A stretch of 64,000 nucleotides of DNA from Cepaea nemoralis (lineage: Eukaryota > Mollusca > Gastropoda > Stylommatophora > Helicidae), in NCBI GenBank assembly GCA_014155875.1, contig JACEFZ010017841.1:682001-746000 (forward strand). Direction: 5' to 3'. Positions 43,503-55,850 of this stretch are shown here, one piece after another. The translations under genes and the position numbers were made by a program. Below the pieces are notes generated by a model. It was not told the origin of the DNA, made no database searches, and saw only the letters and a list, made by a program, of their open reading frames with translations. Every line of letters starts with the position of its first letter. Within the stretch, counting starts at the first letter, position 1.

Positions 43503-44700
43503 CCCCATAAACCATGTCACTACGCTTCTACTCAGAATTATAATGAGAAGAACAAGAAATTGGTGAAGAACAGTATGGATTTATGGAAGGAAGGGATACA
43601 AACAATGCAAAATATTACGAACACCATAGATAGATCACAAAGACAAAAAGACATATATTTGTGCTTCGGTATTATACCAAGGCATTTGGTCAAGTAAAAC
43701 ATGATTAAGTAATTAAAATGTTGGAAGATATCAACATTGATGAGAAAGATCTCAGAATAATATTTTTTTTTTTATTACTGGAACCAAGTAGCAGCAATTA
43801 AAATTGGAAATAAAGAGGGCAATTATGAACAAATAAAGCAAGGTGTACGACAAGGATGTGTTTTGTCACCGGGGCTCTTTTTTCTCTATAGCGAAGTAAT
43901 AATGAGAGAGATCAAGAGAAGCCAGGAATACATAATCTGAGAAAGGTTATAATATAAACAATATACGCTATGCAGATGACACAGTAGTATTGGTGGCAGA
44001 TAATGCAAAGATCTTCAACCATTGTTGAATATTGTAGTAACAGGGAATGCAAAGAAAGGACCCTCCATGAATATCAAGAAAACAGTAACAATGGTGATAT
44101 CAAAGAAAAATAAGACACCAAAATGTGGAATGGAAATAAAAGGAAAATGTCTTAACCTAGTGGATAATTTTAAATACCTAGGAGCATTTATAAGAGATTA
44201 AGAACAGACTAGGCCAGCAAAAGCTGCATTTCAGAAACCGACGAGTATCTTATGCAATAAGTCAGTATCATTGAATGTAAGAAAGAGAGTGCTGAAGTGC
44301 TATATAGAAATTGTTTTGCTGTATGGCAGTGAATCTTCGAATGTAAATGAACAAATTAGGAAGAACTAGAGCAACAAAGTTTTAGTTCTTAAGATGAATG
44401 TTGCGAATTCCTTCGACTGCCATATTATATATAACAATAAGAAAGAGACAAACAGCTTTCTTTGGTCAAGTGATGAGAAGAGAGGCATTGGAGAACATCG
44501 TGATGACTAGAAAGATCGAGGGGAAGAGAGGCAGAGGCAGACCAAGATGGATTGATTGAGCTGGATGGATTGAGACGGTGACATGGAGGAATATCAGCAG
44601 CAAAGTTGATCCAGAACACCAAAGACCGAGATATGTGGAGAGACATGAAGGACTACGTCAGCTGACAAGACACTTGATGATGATAATGCTGATTATGATG
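43503..44700 (+). pseudogene. RTE-like RT and tail (unit 2)
   Basis: Duplicate of 33906-35090. KQGVRQGCVLSPGLF and NNIRYADDTVVLVADNA are visible. Extra 1-base indels (for example near 43700, 43915-43945 and 44008) break the frame that is open in unit 1. The tail reads FGQVMRREALENIVM and EGKRGRGRPR. Confidence 0.85.
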
Positions 44701-44719
44701 ACGATGCTGATGATGTTTA

Positions 44720-45150
44720 CAGTGTAGGATCTATGACAGACCTGTTTCACGTATAGCCCTGCGTAAGTTAGTATTGCCAGATCTATGACACTTATATCCA
44801 GGGCCGTGCCGTGCTATGATGCAGAGAGACGGCTGCATGAGGCGGCAACTTAAGGGGGTGACAAAAGCAGCGAAATCAAAATACAATTTGAACCATTCAA
44901 TAATTAAAAATCTTTAAATGACAGCATTTCGAAAAGAAGAAAAAACATTTAAGGGGCGGAATTTCGAAGACTTGCATCATACTGAGAACATCTACCCCAC
45001 GGCCGTGCTTACATCACGTATAACGAGCTGTGTATATTTATATTATAGGGTCTATGACATTCTTGTGTCACGTATAACTAACTCTGTGTATGTTTTATAT
45101 TGTAGGGGCTATTACACACGTTTGTCAGATATAACTGGGTGTTTTTTGTT
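44720..45150. repeat. ~52 bp minisatellite, unit 2, with hAT-like MITE at 44799-45007
   Basis: Duplicate of 35130-35570. The MITE again starts CAGGGCCGTGCCGT. Its left duplication is CTTATATC (44791-44798), while the right one has mutated to CTTACATC (45008-45015). Confidence 0.78.
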
Positions 45151-45674
45151 TTTTGGTTTTAAATTATGGTGTAGTCACATTTCAGTTGTATGTTTGCAAG
45201 ACACGATATAAACAGCAAGGAATGTGTAACTATGTATGGCTATGAATCTCACCCTGTCAAACAAGTATACTAACTGCCGAAGGCAGTCGATAATCAGAAA
45301 GGACTAAATCAAATAAGGAAGCCAAATGTATTATCTTATTTGGCTTGTGGCATGCTAAACGTGGACTGATATAATCATAGCAAGCCCGGATGTGTGGGGC
45401 TGTTTGGCGTGGCCAGCTAACTACACGCCACTCACGCACGTTAGAGTGCTCAACACCAGGTGTTTCTCGCATCACTGGTAAATGTTCACATCAAACGCTG
45501 TCATTGATTAGCTAACAGCAACGCACGCTTTGTATGCTCTTTCGCAAATGATATAACGGTAGCAGTGCTACCAACATGGCGATTTCGAGCCGTGAATTGA
45601 GGAAATCCGCGTGTCTGTAGTTGTACCTCTGACAGCTGGCACAGGCTGTGTGTGGGTCAGTAAACGAAATATCA
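45151..45674. other. No gene seen (unit 2)
   Basis: Duplicate of 35571-36084. Nothing coding recognised. Confidence 0.45.
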
Positions 45675-48458
45675 CTATGTGAGTACGTGGTTGAAGTACT
45701 CAATCGTCAACCCATCACTGTGAGATTACGTGGCTGAAGTACGCAATCATCAACTCATCACTCTCTGAGTACGTGGTTGAAGAACACAGTCATCAACACA
45801 ATACTATCTGAGTATGTGGTTGAAGTACACAGTCATCAATTCATCTTTGTCTGGGTTCGTGGTTGATGTACACAATCATCAACTCATTACAGTCTGAATA
45901 CGTGGTTGATGTACACAATCATCAAATCATCACTATCTGAGTAAGTGGTTGATGTACACAATCATCAACTCATCAGTGTCTGAATAGATGGTTGAAGTAT
46001 ACAATCATCAACACATCACTATCTGAGTACGTGGTTAATGGACACTATCATCAACCCATCACTATCTGAGTACGTGGTTGATGTACACACTCATCAACCC
46101 ATCACTGTCTGAATACATGGTTAAAGTACACAATCATCAACACATCACTATCTGAGTACGTGGTTGATGTACACAATCATCAACTCATCACTGTCTGAAT
46201 ACGTGGTTGAAGTACTCAATCATCAACCCATCACTGTGTGATTACGTGGTTGAAGTACACAATCATCAACACATCACTGTGTGATTACGTGGTTGAAGTA
46301 CACAATCATCAACCCATCACATTAAGATTACGTGGCTGAAGTACACAATCATCAACTCATCACTGTCTAAGTACGTGGTTGCAGTACACAGTCATCAACT
46401 CATCACTGTCTTAGTGCGTGGTTGAAGTTCACAATCATCAACTCATTACTGCCTGAATACATGATTGATGTACACAATCATCAATCCATCACTGTCTGAA
46501 TACATGGTTGAAGTACACAATCATCAAATCATCACTATCTGAGTACGTGGTTGATGTACACAATCATCAATCCATCACTGTCTGAATACATAGTTGAAGT
46601 ATACAATCATCAACACATCACTATCTGAGTACGTGGTTAACGGACACAATCATCAACGCATCACTATCTGAGTACGTGTTTGATGTACACAACCATCAAC
46701 CCATCACTGTCTTAGTACGTGGTTGAAGTACACAATCATCAACACATCACTATCTGAGTACGTGGTTGATGTACACAATCATCAACTCATCACTGTGTGA
46801 TTACGTGGTTGAAGCACACAATCATCAACTCATCACTGTCTGAGTACGTGGTTGATGTACACAATCATCAACCTATCACTGTGTGATTACGTGGTTGATG
46901 CACACAATCATCAACTCATCACTGTCTGAGTACGTGGTTGAAGTACACAGTTATCAACCCATCACTGTGTGATTACGTTGGTTGAAGCACACAATCATCA
47001 ACTCATCACTGTCTGAATACGTGGTTGATGTACACAATAATCAACCCATCACTGTGTGATTACGTGGTTGAAGTACACAATCATCAATACATCACTATCT
47101 GAGTACGTGGTTTATGTACACAATCATCAAACCATCACTGTCTGAATACATGGCTGAAGTACTCAATCATCAACACATCACTGTGTGATTACGTGGTTGA
47201 TGTACACAATCATAAACCCATCACAGTAAGATTACGTGGCTGAAGTACACAATCATCAACTCATCACTGTCTAAGTACGTGGTTGCAGTACACAGTCATC
47301 AACTCATCACTGTCTTAGTGCGTGGTTGAAGTTCACAATCATCAACTCATTACTGCCTGAATACATGATTGATGTACACAATCATCAACCCATCACTGTG
47401 TGAATACATGGTTGAAGTACACAATCATCAAATCATCACTCTCTGAGTACGTGTTGATGTACACAATCATCAACCCATCACTGTCTGAATACATAGTTGA
47501 AGTATACAATCATCAACACATCACTATCTGAGTACGTGGTTGATGTACACAATCATCAACCCATCACTGTGTGATTACGTGGTTGATGCACACAATCATC
47601 AACTCATCACTGTCTGAGTACGTGGTTGAAGTACACAGTTATCAGCCCATCACTGTGTGATTACGTTGATTGAAGCTCACAATCATCGTCTGAATACGTG
47701 GTTGATGTACAAAATAATCAACCCATCACTGTGTGATTACGTGGTTGAAGTACACAATCATCAACCCATTACTCTGAGATTACGTGGCTGAAGCACACAA
47801 TCATCAACCCATCACTGTCTGAGTACGTGGTTGCAGTACACAGTCATCAACTCATCACTGTCTTAGTACGTGGTTGCAGTACACAATCATCAACCCATCA
47901 CTGTCTTAGTACGTGGTTGAAGTTCACAATCATCAACTCATTACTGCCTGAATACATGATTGATGTACACAATAATCAACCCATCACTGTCTGAATACAT
48001 GGCTGAAGTACACAATCATCAAATCATCACTATCTAGTACGTGGTTGATGTACACAATCATCAACCCATCACTGTCTGAATACATAGTTGAAGTATACAA
48101 TCATCAACACATCACTATCTGAGTACGTGGTTGATGTACCAATCATCAACCCATTCACTGTGTGATTACGTGGTTGATGCACACAATCATCAACTCATCA
48201 CTGTCTGAGTACGTGGTTGAAGTACACAGTTATCAACCCATCACTGTGTGATTACGTTGGTTGAAGCACACAATCATCAACTCATCACTGTCTGAATACG
48301 TGGTTGATGTACACAATAATCAACCCATCACTGTGTGATTACGTGGTTGAAGTACACAATCATCAACCCATTACTCTGAGATTACGTGGCTGAAGCACAC
48401 AATCATCAACCCATCACTGTCTTAGTACGTGGTTGAAGTACACAATCATCAACGCATC
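45675..48458. repeat. 43 bp hairpin-containing minisatellite, unit 2
   Basis: Same unit and higher-order pattern as 36085-38853. The start of the array differs: unit 1 has two extra early repeats, unit 2 an expansion around 45780-46010. The array is therefore evolving by unit gain and loss after the large duplication. Confidence 0.94.
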
Positions 48459-50500
48459 ACAAGTGTCCTGGAGTGCTATATAGAACATATTTTGCTGAAT
48501 GGCAGTGAATCTTTAAATGTAAATGAACAAATTAGGAAGAACTTGGAACCGCAACAAAGATGTGGATCCTGAGAAGAATGGTGAGAATTCCTTGGACTGC
48601 CAGAGTAACTAACAACAATTGCTCGAAAGAGGCTAATTCTTCTTCTTCTTCTTTCGTTCGCTTGAAATATGTCTATAACTGCAATGCTGTCTCTTGTATG
48701 AATTGAACTGTCTTTTTCAGTTCACACAACGGTCCACAGAGTTTATCTTCCACTGTCGTCTCTCTAGACCAAAAGGTTTGCCTAGATATGTTATATTTTG
48801 GGCAGTCTTGGAGTATGTGATCTGCTGTCTGCGACGCCAATCCACATGTGCACATGGCTGTTTCACCAATCTTGAATTTTGTATACATGTGGTTGCGTAA
48901 TCTATTGTGCCCTGTTCTGAGGCGCAGAAAAAAAAGGCTAATGAAACTAGAAGATTATATAAAATAATAGGAAAAAGACAAACAGCTTTCTTTGGTCATG
49001 TGATGAGAAGAGAAGCATTGGAAAACACCATGACGACTGGAAAGATCGAGGGGAAGAGAGGCAGAGGCCGACCTAGAGAAATGATGCTGGATGGACTGTC
49101 ATTGGGTATAGTTTGGGGCTATTGACAGTTTCAAAGAGCCAGCTTGAAAGGTTGGAGAGCATATAAAATGCGGCCATGCGTGTGATTCTGGGGTGCACAA
49201 AAGATTCACCAATTATATGCATAAGGCATATTCTGGCGCTACCAGCAATGGTGGACAGGCATTGGGTCCTTCAGGCCAAATGGTACCTGAGAGTTGCTGC
49301 AGATAGGAATCATCCCCTGCATGAAGCCATGGATATGGTCAAGCTTCATAGACTAAAAGACCCGTGGAGGTTAACCTTATCAACAAATGCCCGCAGAAGT
49401 CGGATATGTTGGCCTAACGGCGCAAGAGCGCAGCTCAGCTCAGCTGTAAGCAGGTACAACGCAATCACGCCTGAAAGAGAAAAAAAAAAAAACTCTCCGG
49501 ATGAACGCAGAAGAAGAAGAAGACAATGACGAGGCAGGTCCTGGATGGCACAGGCGGAAATATCTATACGTCAGGTTTGTGATTTAGAGACCTTCAATCG
49601 TGAAAAAGAGTGCGTTGAAGTATCGACAGACAGGACGGACTAGCACAGTGTAATAGTAACACTGGGTCGTGAGTACGGGGAATGGGCAGCGAGCCCCACA
49701 GAGTTTGAGGTGCAATAACTGATCCAGAGTTATATACATCAAGGTGACAAAGTGATCTTTACTGATGGGGCAGCAGTGAGAAACAGGCGGAGTGGTTGTG
49801 GCTTCATTGCAAAGGCTAATGGACGATTCTTGAAAAAGGAGAGTCTGGCATATGTGGTTACGACCTCCGGGATGAGAATGGAGGTGGAAACAGTCACAGC
49901 GGCATTCCGTTGGTTAGAGGAAACCAATGCGACACATACTGTCTTCATCACAGGCTCAAGAAGTATGCTTAGTAAAGTGGAGAAAGGAATGTTTCGTGTA
50001 GAATGGCACACCTCGCTTCAGAGGTCATAGATAGTAAGAATAGTATGGTTTTTTTTTTTTTTTTGCCCTGGCCATGCGGGTGTGCGGGGGGAATGAACAG
50101 GCTGATAGGTTGGCAGGAAATGCACCTCTTGGTGGTCGATTACCCATGGACAATGCAGAGGTGGGTGGTGCGCCTATGGGACAAGGTGGAGAAGGTGGAG
50201 GAACATGTTGAGAACCCGTTATGTGAAAAAAGGATGAGATTGCGGGATATAGGCAGGGGTTCTGGTAGAATCTCAAACCTAAGGAGGAAGACCAGGAGAA
50301 TGTTCAATCAGATAGCGGGGGAACGATTAGTAGTGTCACTTTTCGCTGGCTGTTGACGAGGGGACGGAGCTAAAATGGGAATGTCCTGCGTGCAGTGATG
50401 TCGGTTCTTAACTCATCTCAACTCAACAAAAACTCATCGGTGGTATGTAGAAATATCAGCAGTAGAGTTGATCCAGACCACCAAAGACTAAGATCTGTGA
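48459..50500 (+). pseudogene. RTE tail with nested family D and A' LINE fragments (unit 2)
   Basis: Duplicate of 38856-40905. RTE parts at 48459-48629, 48943-49114 and about 50430-50500. Family D (minus) at 48638-48934 with AGGCTAAT at both ends (48630-48637, 48935-48942). Family A' from 49115 to about 50425 with a GAA-tailed insert at 49365-49525. Here the A' RNase H is in one frame over 49752-50030: IFTDGAAVRNRRSGCGFIAK, TSGMRMEVETVTAAFRWLEE, FITGSRSMLSKVEKGMFRVE. The Asp of the third motif is Gly (TGS for SDS), as in unit 1. Confidence 0.85.
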
Positions 50501-50552
50501 AGATATATATATATATGTTTAAGTGTATATACGTGTGTGTGTCTGTGTGTGC

Positions 50553-50593
<41 letters not shown>

Positions 50594-50682
50594 GGGTATG
50601 TGTGTATGTGTGTATGTGTGTGTGTGTGTAACCTTTATCACACGCCCTGCCATCTGGCGTAGGCGTTCATGCCTCTCCATAG
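50501..50682. repeat. (TG)n microsatellite and inverted RTE tail piece (unit 2)
   Basis: Duplicate of 40906-41087. The (TG)n tract at 50525-50630 is shorter than in unit 1. The inverted tail piece lies at about 50635-50682. Confidence 0.8.
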
Positions 50683-50929
50683 TGTGAGTGTATGTGCTTT
50701 TTTATGTTAACTAACATGTTTGTTTGTCCATGCATACATTTTAGACACTTATAACGTTTTGTTACCAACAGTTTTAGCCACGTATTACATTTGGCCACCA
50801 ACAATTTTAACCACGTATAACATTTGGTCACCCTCAGTTGTCCATCCTGTTCTACAGTCGCCCGTCACCTATTGTGTTGTATCTAAGGTATGTAACACGA
50901 TAATTTCTAGCCACTAGGCACTCTTTGTT

Positions 50930-51865
50930 ATCGTTCTTTGATAGAGGCCGTGACGTCTTTCACAGTGTCTTCTTCTTCTTCAGCATTCCGAGCCATTGAG
51001 GTTCTTTGCTGCAGATACAAGCCGTCTCCATTCGTCTCTCTGGTTGACCTTCTCTTGCCAGTCGCTGATTCCAAGTGCTTGTAGGTCTGTATGTATATTA
51101 TCTCTCCATCGTCTTCTTGGTCTACCTCGGGGTCTACGGTCATTTATTTCCTGAGTGTAAGCGAGTTTTGTTTCCCTCTATTATCTTCCATTCTTTCTAT
51201 ATGCCCCAGCCATTGCAATCTATTAGCCCTCACCCCTACCAGTGATTAGCGGGGGCTTAAACAGATCATAAATGTCTTTGTTGCTTCTTATTTTCCACTC
51301 TCCACTTTGTGTATCCCTAATGGGCCCAAAGATGCGTCTTAAGACTTTGTTCTCAAAGGTTTGTAACAAGGTTTCGTCTCCTTTAGTTGTACTCCAGGTT
51401 TCAGAGCCATACGGAACAACTGGTCTAATCAGTGTTTTGTATACTGTGATCTTGGTGGTACGAGATAACGCATTTAATTTTAGCAGATGTTGTAGTGCAT
51501 AGTATATCTTATATCCAGAGTTGATTCTAGCTTGTATTTCTTCCCTTATTATGTTGGAGCAGTTGAAGATTGTACCCAGGTATTTGTATGTTTCCGTTCT
51601 TTTAATGGTCATATTATCTATTTGTATGTGGCCAGAGTTTTTAGCCGTTCCTTCTCTTGAAATTACCATATATTCTGTCTTATCTTGGTTGATAACCAGC
51701 CCCATTTGTTGAGCTTTTTTCCGTTAAGTGAGTCAATATTGCCAATGTCCTTTGTTCATTTTCCCCTATAATATCTATATCATCTGCATAACAGAGCAGT
51801 CTGGATGTTCCTCCAATAGCACATTCCTCCTTTACCTTCCTTACAACTTTCTCTAGAGCCAGATC
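50930..51865 (-). pseudogene. Non-LTR RT fragment, family E (unit 2)
   Basis: Duplicate of 41340-42272. The minus strand is open over 51223-51705 (MGLVINQDKTEYMVISREGT through YGSETWSTTKGDETLLQTFE and LRRIFGPIRDTQSGEW), longer than in unit 1, because unit 1 has an extra base near 41838. LLCYADDIDIIGENEQ is the catalytic region. Confidence 0.84.
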
Positions 51866-52053
51866 ATTCACGGTGTGTTCGTGTATTCGTGTATTTATAA
51901 ATACATGAACACACTTTGTGTATGTATAAATACACGAACACACTGTGAATGTATTCGTGTATTTAAATACACGAATACGTGTATTCGTGTATTTAAATAA
52001 ATACATAAATACACGAATACATTGCAGTGTGTTCGTGTATTTATCTCCAGTAA
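51866..52053. repeat. Palindrome-rich AT insert (unit 2)
   Basis: Duplicate of 42275-42462. The perfect 28 bp palindrome is at 51951-51978. Confidence 0.88.
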
Positions 52054-52055
52054 CA

Positions 52056-52312
52056 CCTCTCACACCCGCTTCATGGCGAGGGTGTAACGGACGCAGTCCC
52101 GCATACCACATTCGAAACACAGCTGCGAGCGATTTGGCAGCAGATCACCTTGCGTTGGCATTTTATGAAAATTAAATGAGTGCCGGTAGATCAGGAAGCA
52201 ATGGCAAACTACTGACCGTAAAATTGCCAAGAGATCACAAACAGCCAAAAACAAAAAATGTATACTGGAGTCGACTGCTACGTCATGTAAACGATATGCA
52301 ACTAATTTAATT
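52056..52312 (+). mobile_element. SINE-like interspersed repeat, copy 4 (unit 2)
   Basis: Duplicate of 42465-42721, virtually unchanged. Confidence 0.75.
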
Positions 52313-52610
52313 CTTCTCACATGGTCAACTCTTACTCGGAGCTATATGTACACATGGTCAACTCTCACCTTGAACTGCATGTACACGTGGTTACCTCTCA
52401 TCTGGAACTGTACGTACACATGGTCAAAAATTGCATGAAATTGTATGTGCGCATAGTCAACTCTCATCTTGAACTTTAAGCACACATGATCAACTCTTAC
52501 CTGGAACCGTGTGTAGACATGGTCAACTCTTACCTGGAACTGTACGTACACAAGGTCAACTCTTATCCGGAACTGTGTGTACACATGGTCAACTGTTATC
52601 TGGTACATCA
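52313..52610. repeat. 33 bp minisatellite, unit 2
   Basis: Duplicate of 42722-43018 with the same number of units. Confidence 0.92.
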
Positions 52611-52915
52611 AAATATAATACAAGCATGGGAACTTCTCTGAGCACTGGGACCCAAAGCTTAAAAAACAAGTCGCTTAAAAGTCGACAGGGTCGACTTCAT
52701 TGCACCGGGTTTTATCCCATATGGCTCGGTCTCTTTCCGCAGCGCGAAAAGCGTCGCACAAAGCACGAACTCCGCAGCTTTTAGCGACGACCCACAGGAA
52801 TCTCCGAAACATTTAACTCGTAAACAGAAGGACGCGGCCCGGAATAGAACACACAACCTTCGCAGCACGAGTCAAACGGCTTGACCACTTCGCTGTATGG
52901 CGCTAGCCATACATT
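52611..52915 (-). mobile_element. tRNA-derived SINE (unit 2)
   Basis: Duplicate of 43019-43320. The B box has mutated here (minus strand GTGTTCTATTCC), so this copy is less likely to be transcribed by RNA polymerase III. The A box is retained. Confidence 0.75.
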
Positions 52916-53025
52916 TTCATAGACCAATTGACACTGTATTTGGTAGATATTCGTGTTCGTGCCTTCAATCCTTTATTTCCCAGAAAATGTTGTGGAACCC
53001 ATTTAGAACTGGGTGGCGGGGAGCC

Positions 53026-53240
53026 CAGCTCAGTTTGTAAATATGGCCAGCAAAAATGGGGATCTGACAGCACACGGGGAGGGGAGGGGAAGACAGTTTG
53101 TAAACATGGCCGGCAAAGGTGGAGATCTGACAGCACACGGGGAGGGGAGGGGAGGACAGTTTGTAAACATGGCCGGCAAAGATGGAGATCTGACATCACA
53201 CGGGCAGGTGCGGGGAAGACAGTGTGTAAACATAGCCGAA
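53026..53240. repeat. 63 bp minisatellite, three to four units
   Basis: Unit cagtttgtaaacatggccgg caaaggtggagatctgacag cacacggggaggggagggga aga. The right breakpoint of the 9.6 kb duplication falls in this array. Confidence 0.92.
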
Positions 53241-53770
53241 TAACAGAAGAAACAACAAACATAAAACAGAAAAATCGGAACAAACAACAAACAGAACAAA
53301 AAATAAACAGAATTAACGATAAACAGAACAAACAACAAAGAGAACAAACGGGGCAAACAAGAAACCGAGCAAACAAAAAACAAGCAACAACAACAATTTG
53401 AAAAAAAAACGAGCAGATTAAAAAAACAAAACAGACCAAACAACAAACAGAACACACAAAAAACAGAGCCAATAACAAATAGAACAAACAACAAACAGAA
53501 GAAACAGAGCCAACAAAAAAATAGAGCCACAACAAATAGAGCCAACAACAGAGGAAATAACAAACAAAACAAACAACGAACAGAACAAATAACAAGCAGA
53601 TCAAACAACAACCGGAGGAAACAACAAACAGAGAAAACAAACGACAGAGCAAACATTAAGCAGAACAAACAACGAACATACCAAATAACAAACAGAGCAA
53701 ACAACAAACACAGAAAACAACAAACAGAGCAAACAAAAAACAGAGCAAACAACAAACGGAAGAAATAGGA
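53241..53770. repeat. A/C-rich (AACAAACAG)n low-complexity tract
   Basis: Degenerate repeats of caaacaacaaacagaac. The long minus-strand frames (Cys/Phe/Leu-rich, up to 280 codons) are artefacts of the lack of minus-strand stops in this composition. Confidence 0.92.
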
Positions 53771-53844
53771 GCGTTTGAACAAGGACATCGCCATGCGGAT
53801 GACGCTGTTGAAAACATCGTTCCCAGCATACCTTGTCCAATTTG

Positions 53845-53990
53845 GAAATAGCGGCTGTATCTGTATCCACATCCGGTCAGTTTGGGAACGTATCTGTGTT
53901 CACATCCGGTCAGTTTTTAAAAAAAATGTATCTGTGTCCGCATCCGGTCAGTTTGGGAATGCATCTGTGTCCCACATTTGGTTAGTTTGC
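53845..53990. repeat. 33 bp minisatellite, about 4 units
   Basis: Unit atccggtcagtttgggaacg tatctgtgttcac, with one unit carrying an A-run in place of gggaac. Confidence 0.85.
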
Positions 53991-54044
53991 TGGTGAGAGA
54001 CTGACAGCAGACTGTGAATTGAAGTCTTTGCTCATTTAGGCGAG

Positions 54045-54153
54045 GTGATGTTATGGTTTGACATTGTTGATTTAGTGCAAACACCCAGGTGAGATATGGT
54101 TATGATTTGATGTTACTGATTTAGTGCACACTTCCAGGTGAGATATCGTTATG
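54045..54153. repeat. 49 bp minisatellite, left part
   Basis: Units such as gttatggtttgacattgttg atttagtgcaaacacccagg tgagatatg. It resumes at 55334 after a SINE insertion. Confidence 0.8.
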
Positions 54154-55333
54154 GGGGTAGGGGGGCTGAGTGGTCTCGAGGAATGGTGTATGGTTCAGGC
54201 CCCGGTGAGGACCGGGATTTATTTTAAAAAATCCACCTGGACTTCCAGTAATAAAATTTCCCCTGGTCTCTGGATAGTGAGATCGGACGCCAGTGTGTAT
54301 TGTTGCGCACGTAAAAAATCCCTTAGCAGTTGGAAATCGAAAAAGAGTAGCCTAACGGCGCTGCCCGGGCAATATTTCGAGTTAAAAATCTACCCAAAGT
54401 ATTTCCGGATCCTCGCCGATGCAACGGAGTTCGTGCATTGAGCTGAGTTTCTCCAGACTCAGGTTTGAGTTAGGAGGGAAACGGAGCACTTATGGGTTAA
54501 ACCAGTGTTTCCCAACCTTTTTTGTGTTGTGCCCTACCTAAGCCTTTCTAAAATACTTATGACCCCCCCCAATATATGTCTCATTTTTAATATTCAAAAA
54601 TTGAAATGTTCACTAAAGAAACATGAATTTTTTTTTTAGAAGGGCTCACGGTTCCCAGAGGGGCCAGAGCCCCCCCCCCCCCCCCACCTCCACCCCACCA
54701 GGTCCCGCGTCCCTGTGTGTCAGGTGAATTTTTTTTTTTTTTTGGACGGTTACCCCAGACAAGATGGTTCCCCCGCCTCCCCCTTTTTTTGTGTAGACCC
54801 TTAGTCTCACTGTGAGCTATTGCCCACAGTAGTCCACATCTAAGGTGAAGATATGTGATGGGTTTTTATTTGATCATCCCGGCCCCCCGACCAGACCAGG
54901 CGCAATACTGGGGGGAGAGCAGCAAATGCACCCGATCCTAGCCAAAGGACCGATAGGTTTTAGGAAGAAATCACTAGGAAATTATTGAGCAAACACAGCA
55001 AGTACATTTTCAAAATTATAATGGAGAACTGAAATTCAAGTACAAAATAATTTTAATGAAAGATTTTTCTATATTATTTTAATTATTAGTAATTATTTAA
55101 ATTTAGTGAGATCCTTGCGCTTGATGCTTGCTGCAAGGAGATTTTATGTCAGGTTCCAATTTAGTTAACTACTGTCTCAAGTCTCCCCATTTTGTTATAT
55201 CCAGCCGATTTCTTCCATTTTCGAATTGCCCCCCTTAACAATCGAATTGCCCCCCTGTGGGGCGTGGGCCCCACGTTGGGAAACACTGGGTTAAACCGTG
55301 TGCCGTGATGTTGATCCAACGACTAAACTAAAC
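54154..55333 (+). mobile_element. tRNA-derived SINE with LINE-like segments, carrying a nested hAT element
   Basis: Flanked by the 10 bp duplication TATCGTTATG (54144-54153, 55334-55343). Head with A-box-like GGCTGAGTGGTC and B-box-like GGTTCAGGCCCC. The body has TTGCGCACGTAAAAAATCCC, a block I associate with molluscan SINEs. Near the 3' end 54416-54446 resembles the 5' UTR of the family A LINE (20815-20844, about 25 of 30). GAGCACTTATGG (54484-54495) and the end GATCCAACGACTAAACTAA resemble the family A 3' end (24465-24476 and 24505-24520). The hAT element 54503-55288 is inserted in it; without it the SINE is about 386 bp. Confidence 0.82.
54503..55288. mobile_element. Nonautonomous hAT-like element, 786 bp
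   Basis: Terminal inverted repeats CAGTGTTTCCCAAC at both ends and an exact 8 bp duplication GGTTAAAC (54495-54502, 55289-55296), the hAT signature. The interior is noncoding with homopolymer runs (T at 54629-54637, C at 54671-54685, T at 54729-54743). Confidence 0.92.
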
Positions 55334-55415
55334 TATCGTTATGGTTTGGTCTAATTGATTTAGTACACACTCCCAGATGAGAAATTGTTATTGTTTGATG
55401 TTGTTGGTTATCGTA
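55334..55415. repeat. 49 bp minisatellite, right part
   Basis: Continuation of the units at 54045-54153 (gttatggtttggtctaattg atttagtacacactcccaga). Confidence 0.78.
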
Positions 55416-55850
55416 CCAGGGAAGACGCATGCCTGGTTGTGAACCGGCTGTATTACAATGCCTGGTTGTCATCGGGTTGGTGTGAGCGAACAGCCGAGCA
55501 CGTCTGCCCGGCTTATAATCAGACTGTTATCTGGAGATTGCTGGCTGGCTGACGTCATCCAATCTTTCTTGGAAGATTTGACGACTGAGCTTTGGCCAGC
55601 TACAGAGAGGCCCTGGACACTAATCTGTGACTTGTGCGTGAGTACTGCTGCAGCAGATAGAGATGATCCGTGAGCATACTCGACGGGCGTGATTTCCGCA
55701 CTCAACCTCAGAATTAAAACATGTTCTGATTTCGTCTTTAATTTCCTCCATGTTTTCTGACATGAGTAATGAGGGGATTACAGGTGCAGTTCACCGGACC
55801 CCATCTTCTCTCCGTGATCGTCAGTCGATAGTCACATGTTTGGTCACACT
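55416..55850. other. No gene recognised
   Basis: Open frames on both strands over 55458-55705 (72 and 78 codons) overlap and lack recognised domains, so neither is called. Confidence 0.4.

Larger units (their letters stand above)
43503..53093. repeat. Large tandem duplication, unit 2 (about 9591 bp)
   Basis: Second copy of 33906-43502 with scattered substitutions and small indels. One notable difference is a poly-T at 43761-43771 where unit 1 has a poly-A at 34170-34184. Ends in the 63 bp minisatellite, which continues for further units to the right. Confidence 0.95.

Noticed and set aside
53030..53872. 280-codon Cys/Phe/Leu-rich minus-strand frame resembling a multi-pass membrane protein
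   Set aside because: Lies on an (AACAAACAG)n low-complexity tract and the 63 bp repeat.
55458..55705. Small genes on both strands
   Set aside because: Mutually overlapping frames, no recognised domain, no splice or start evidence.
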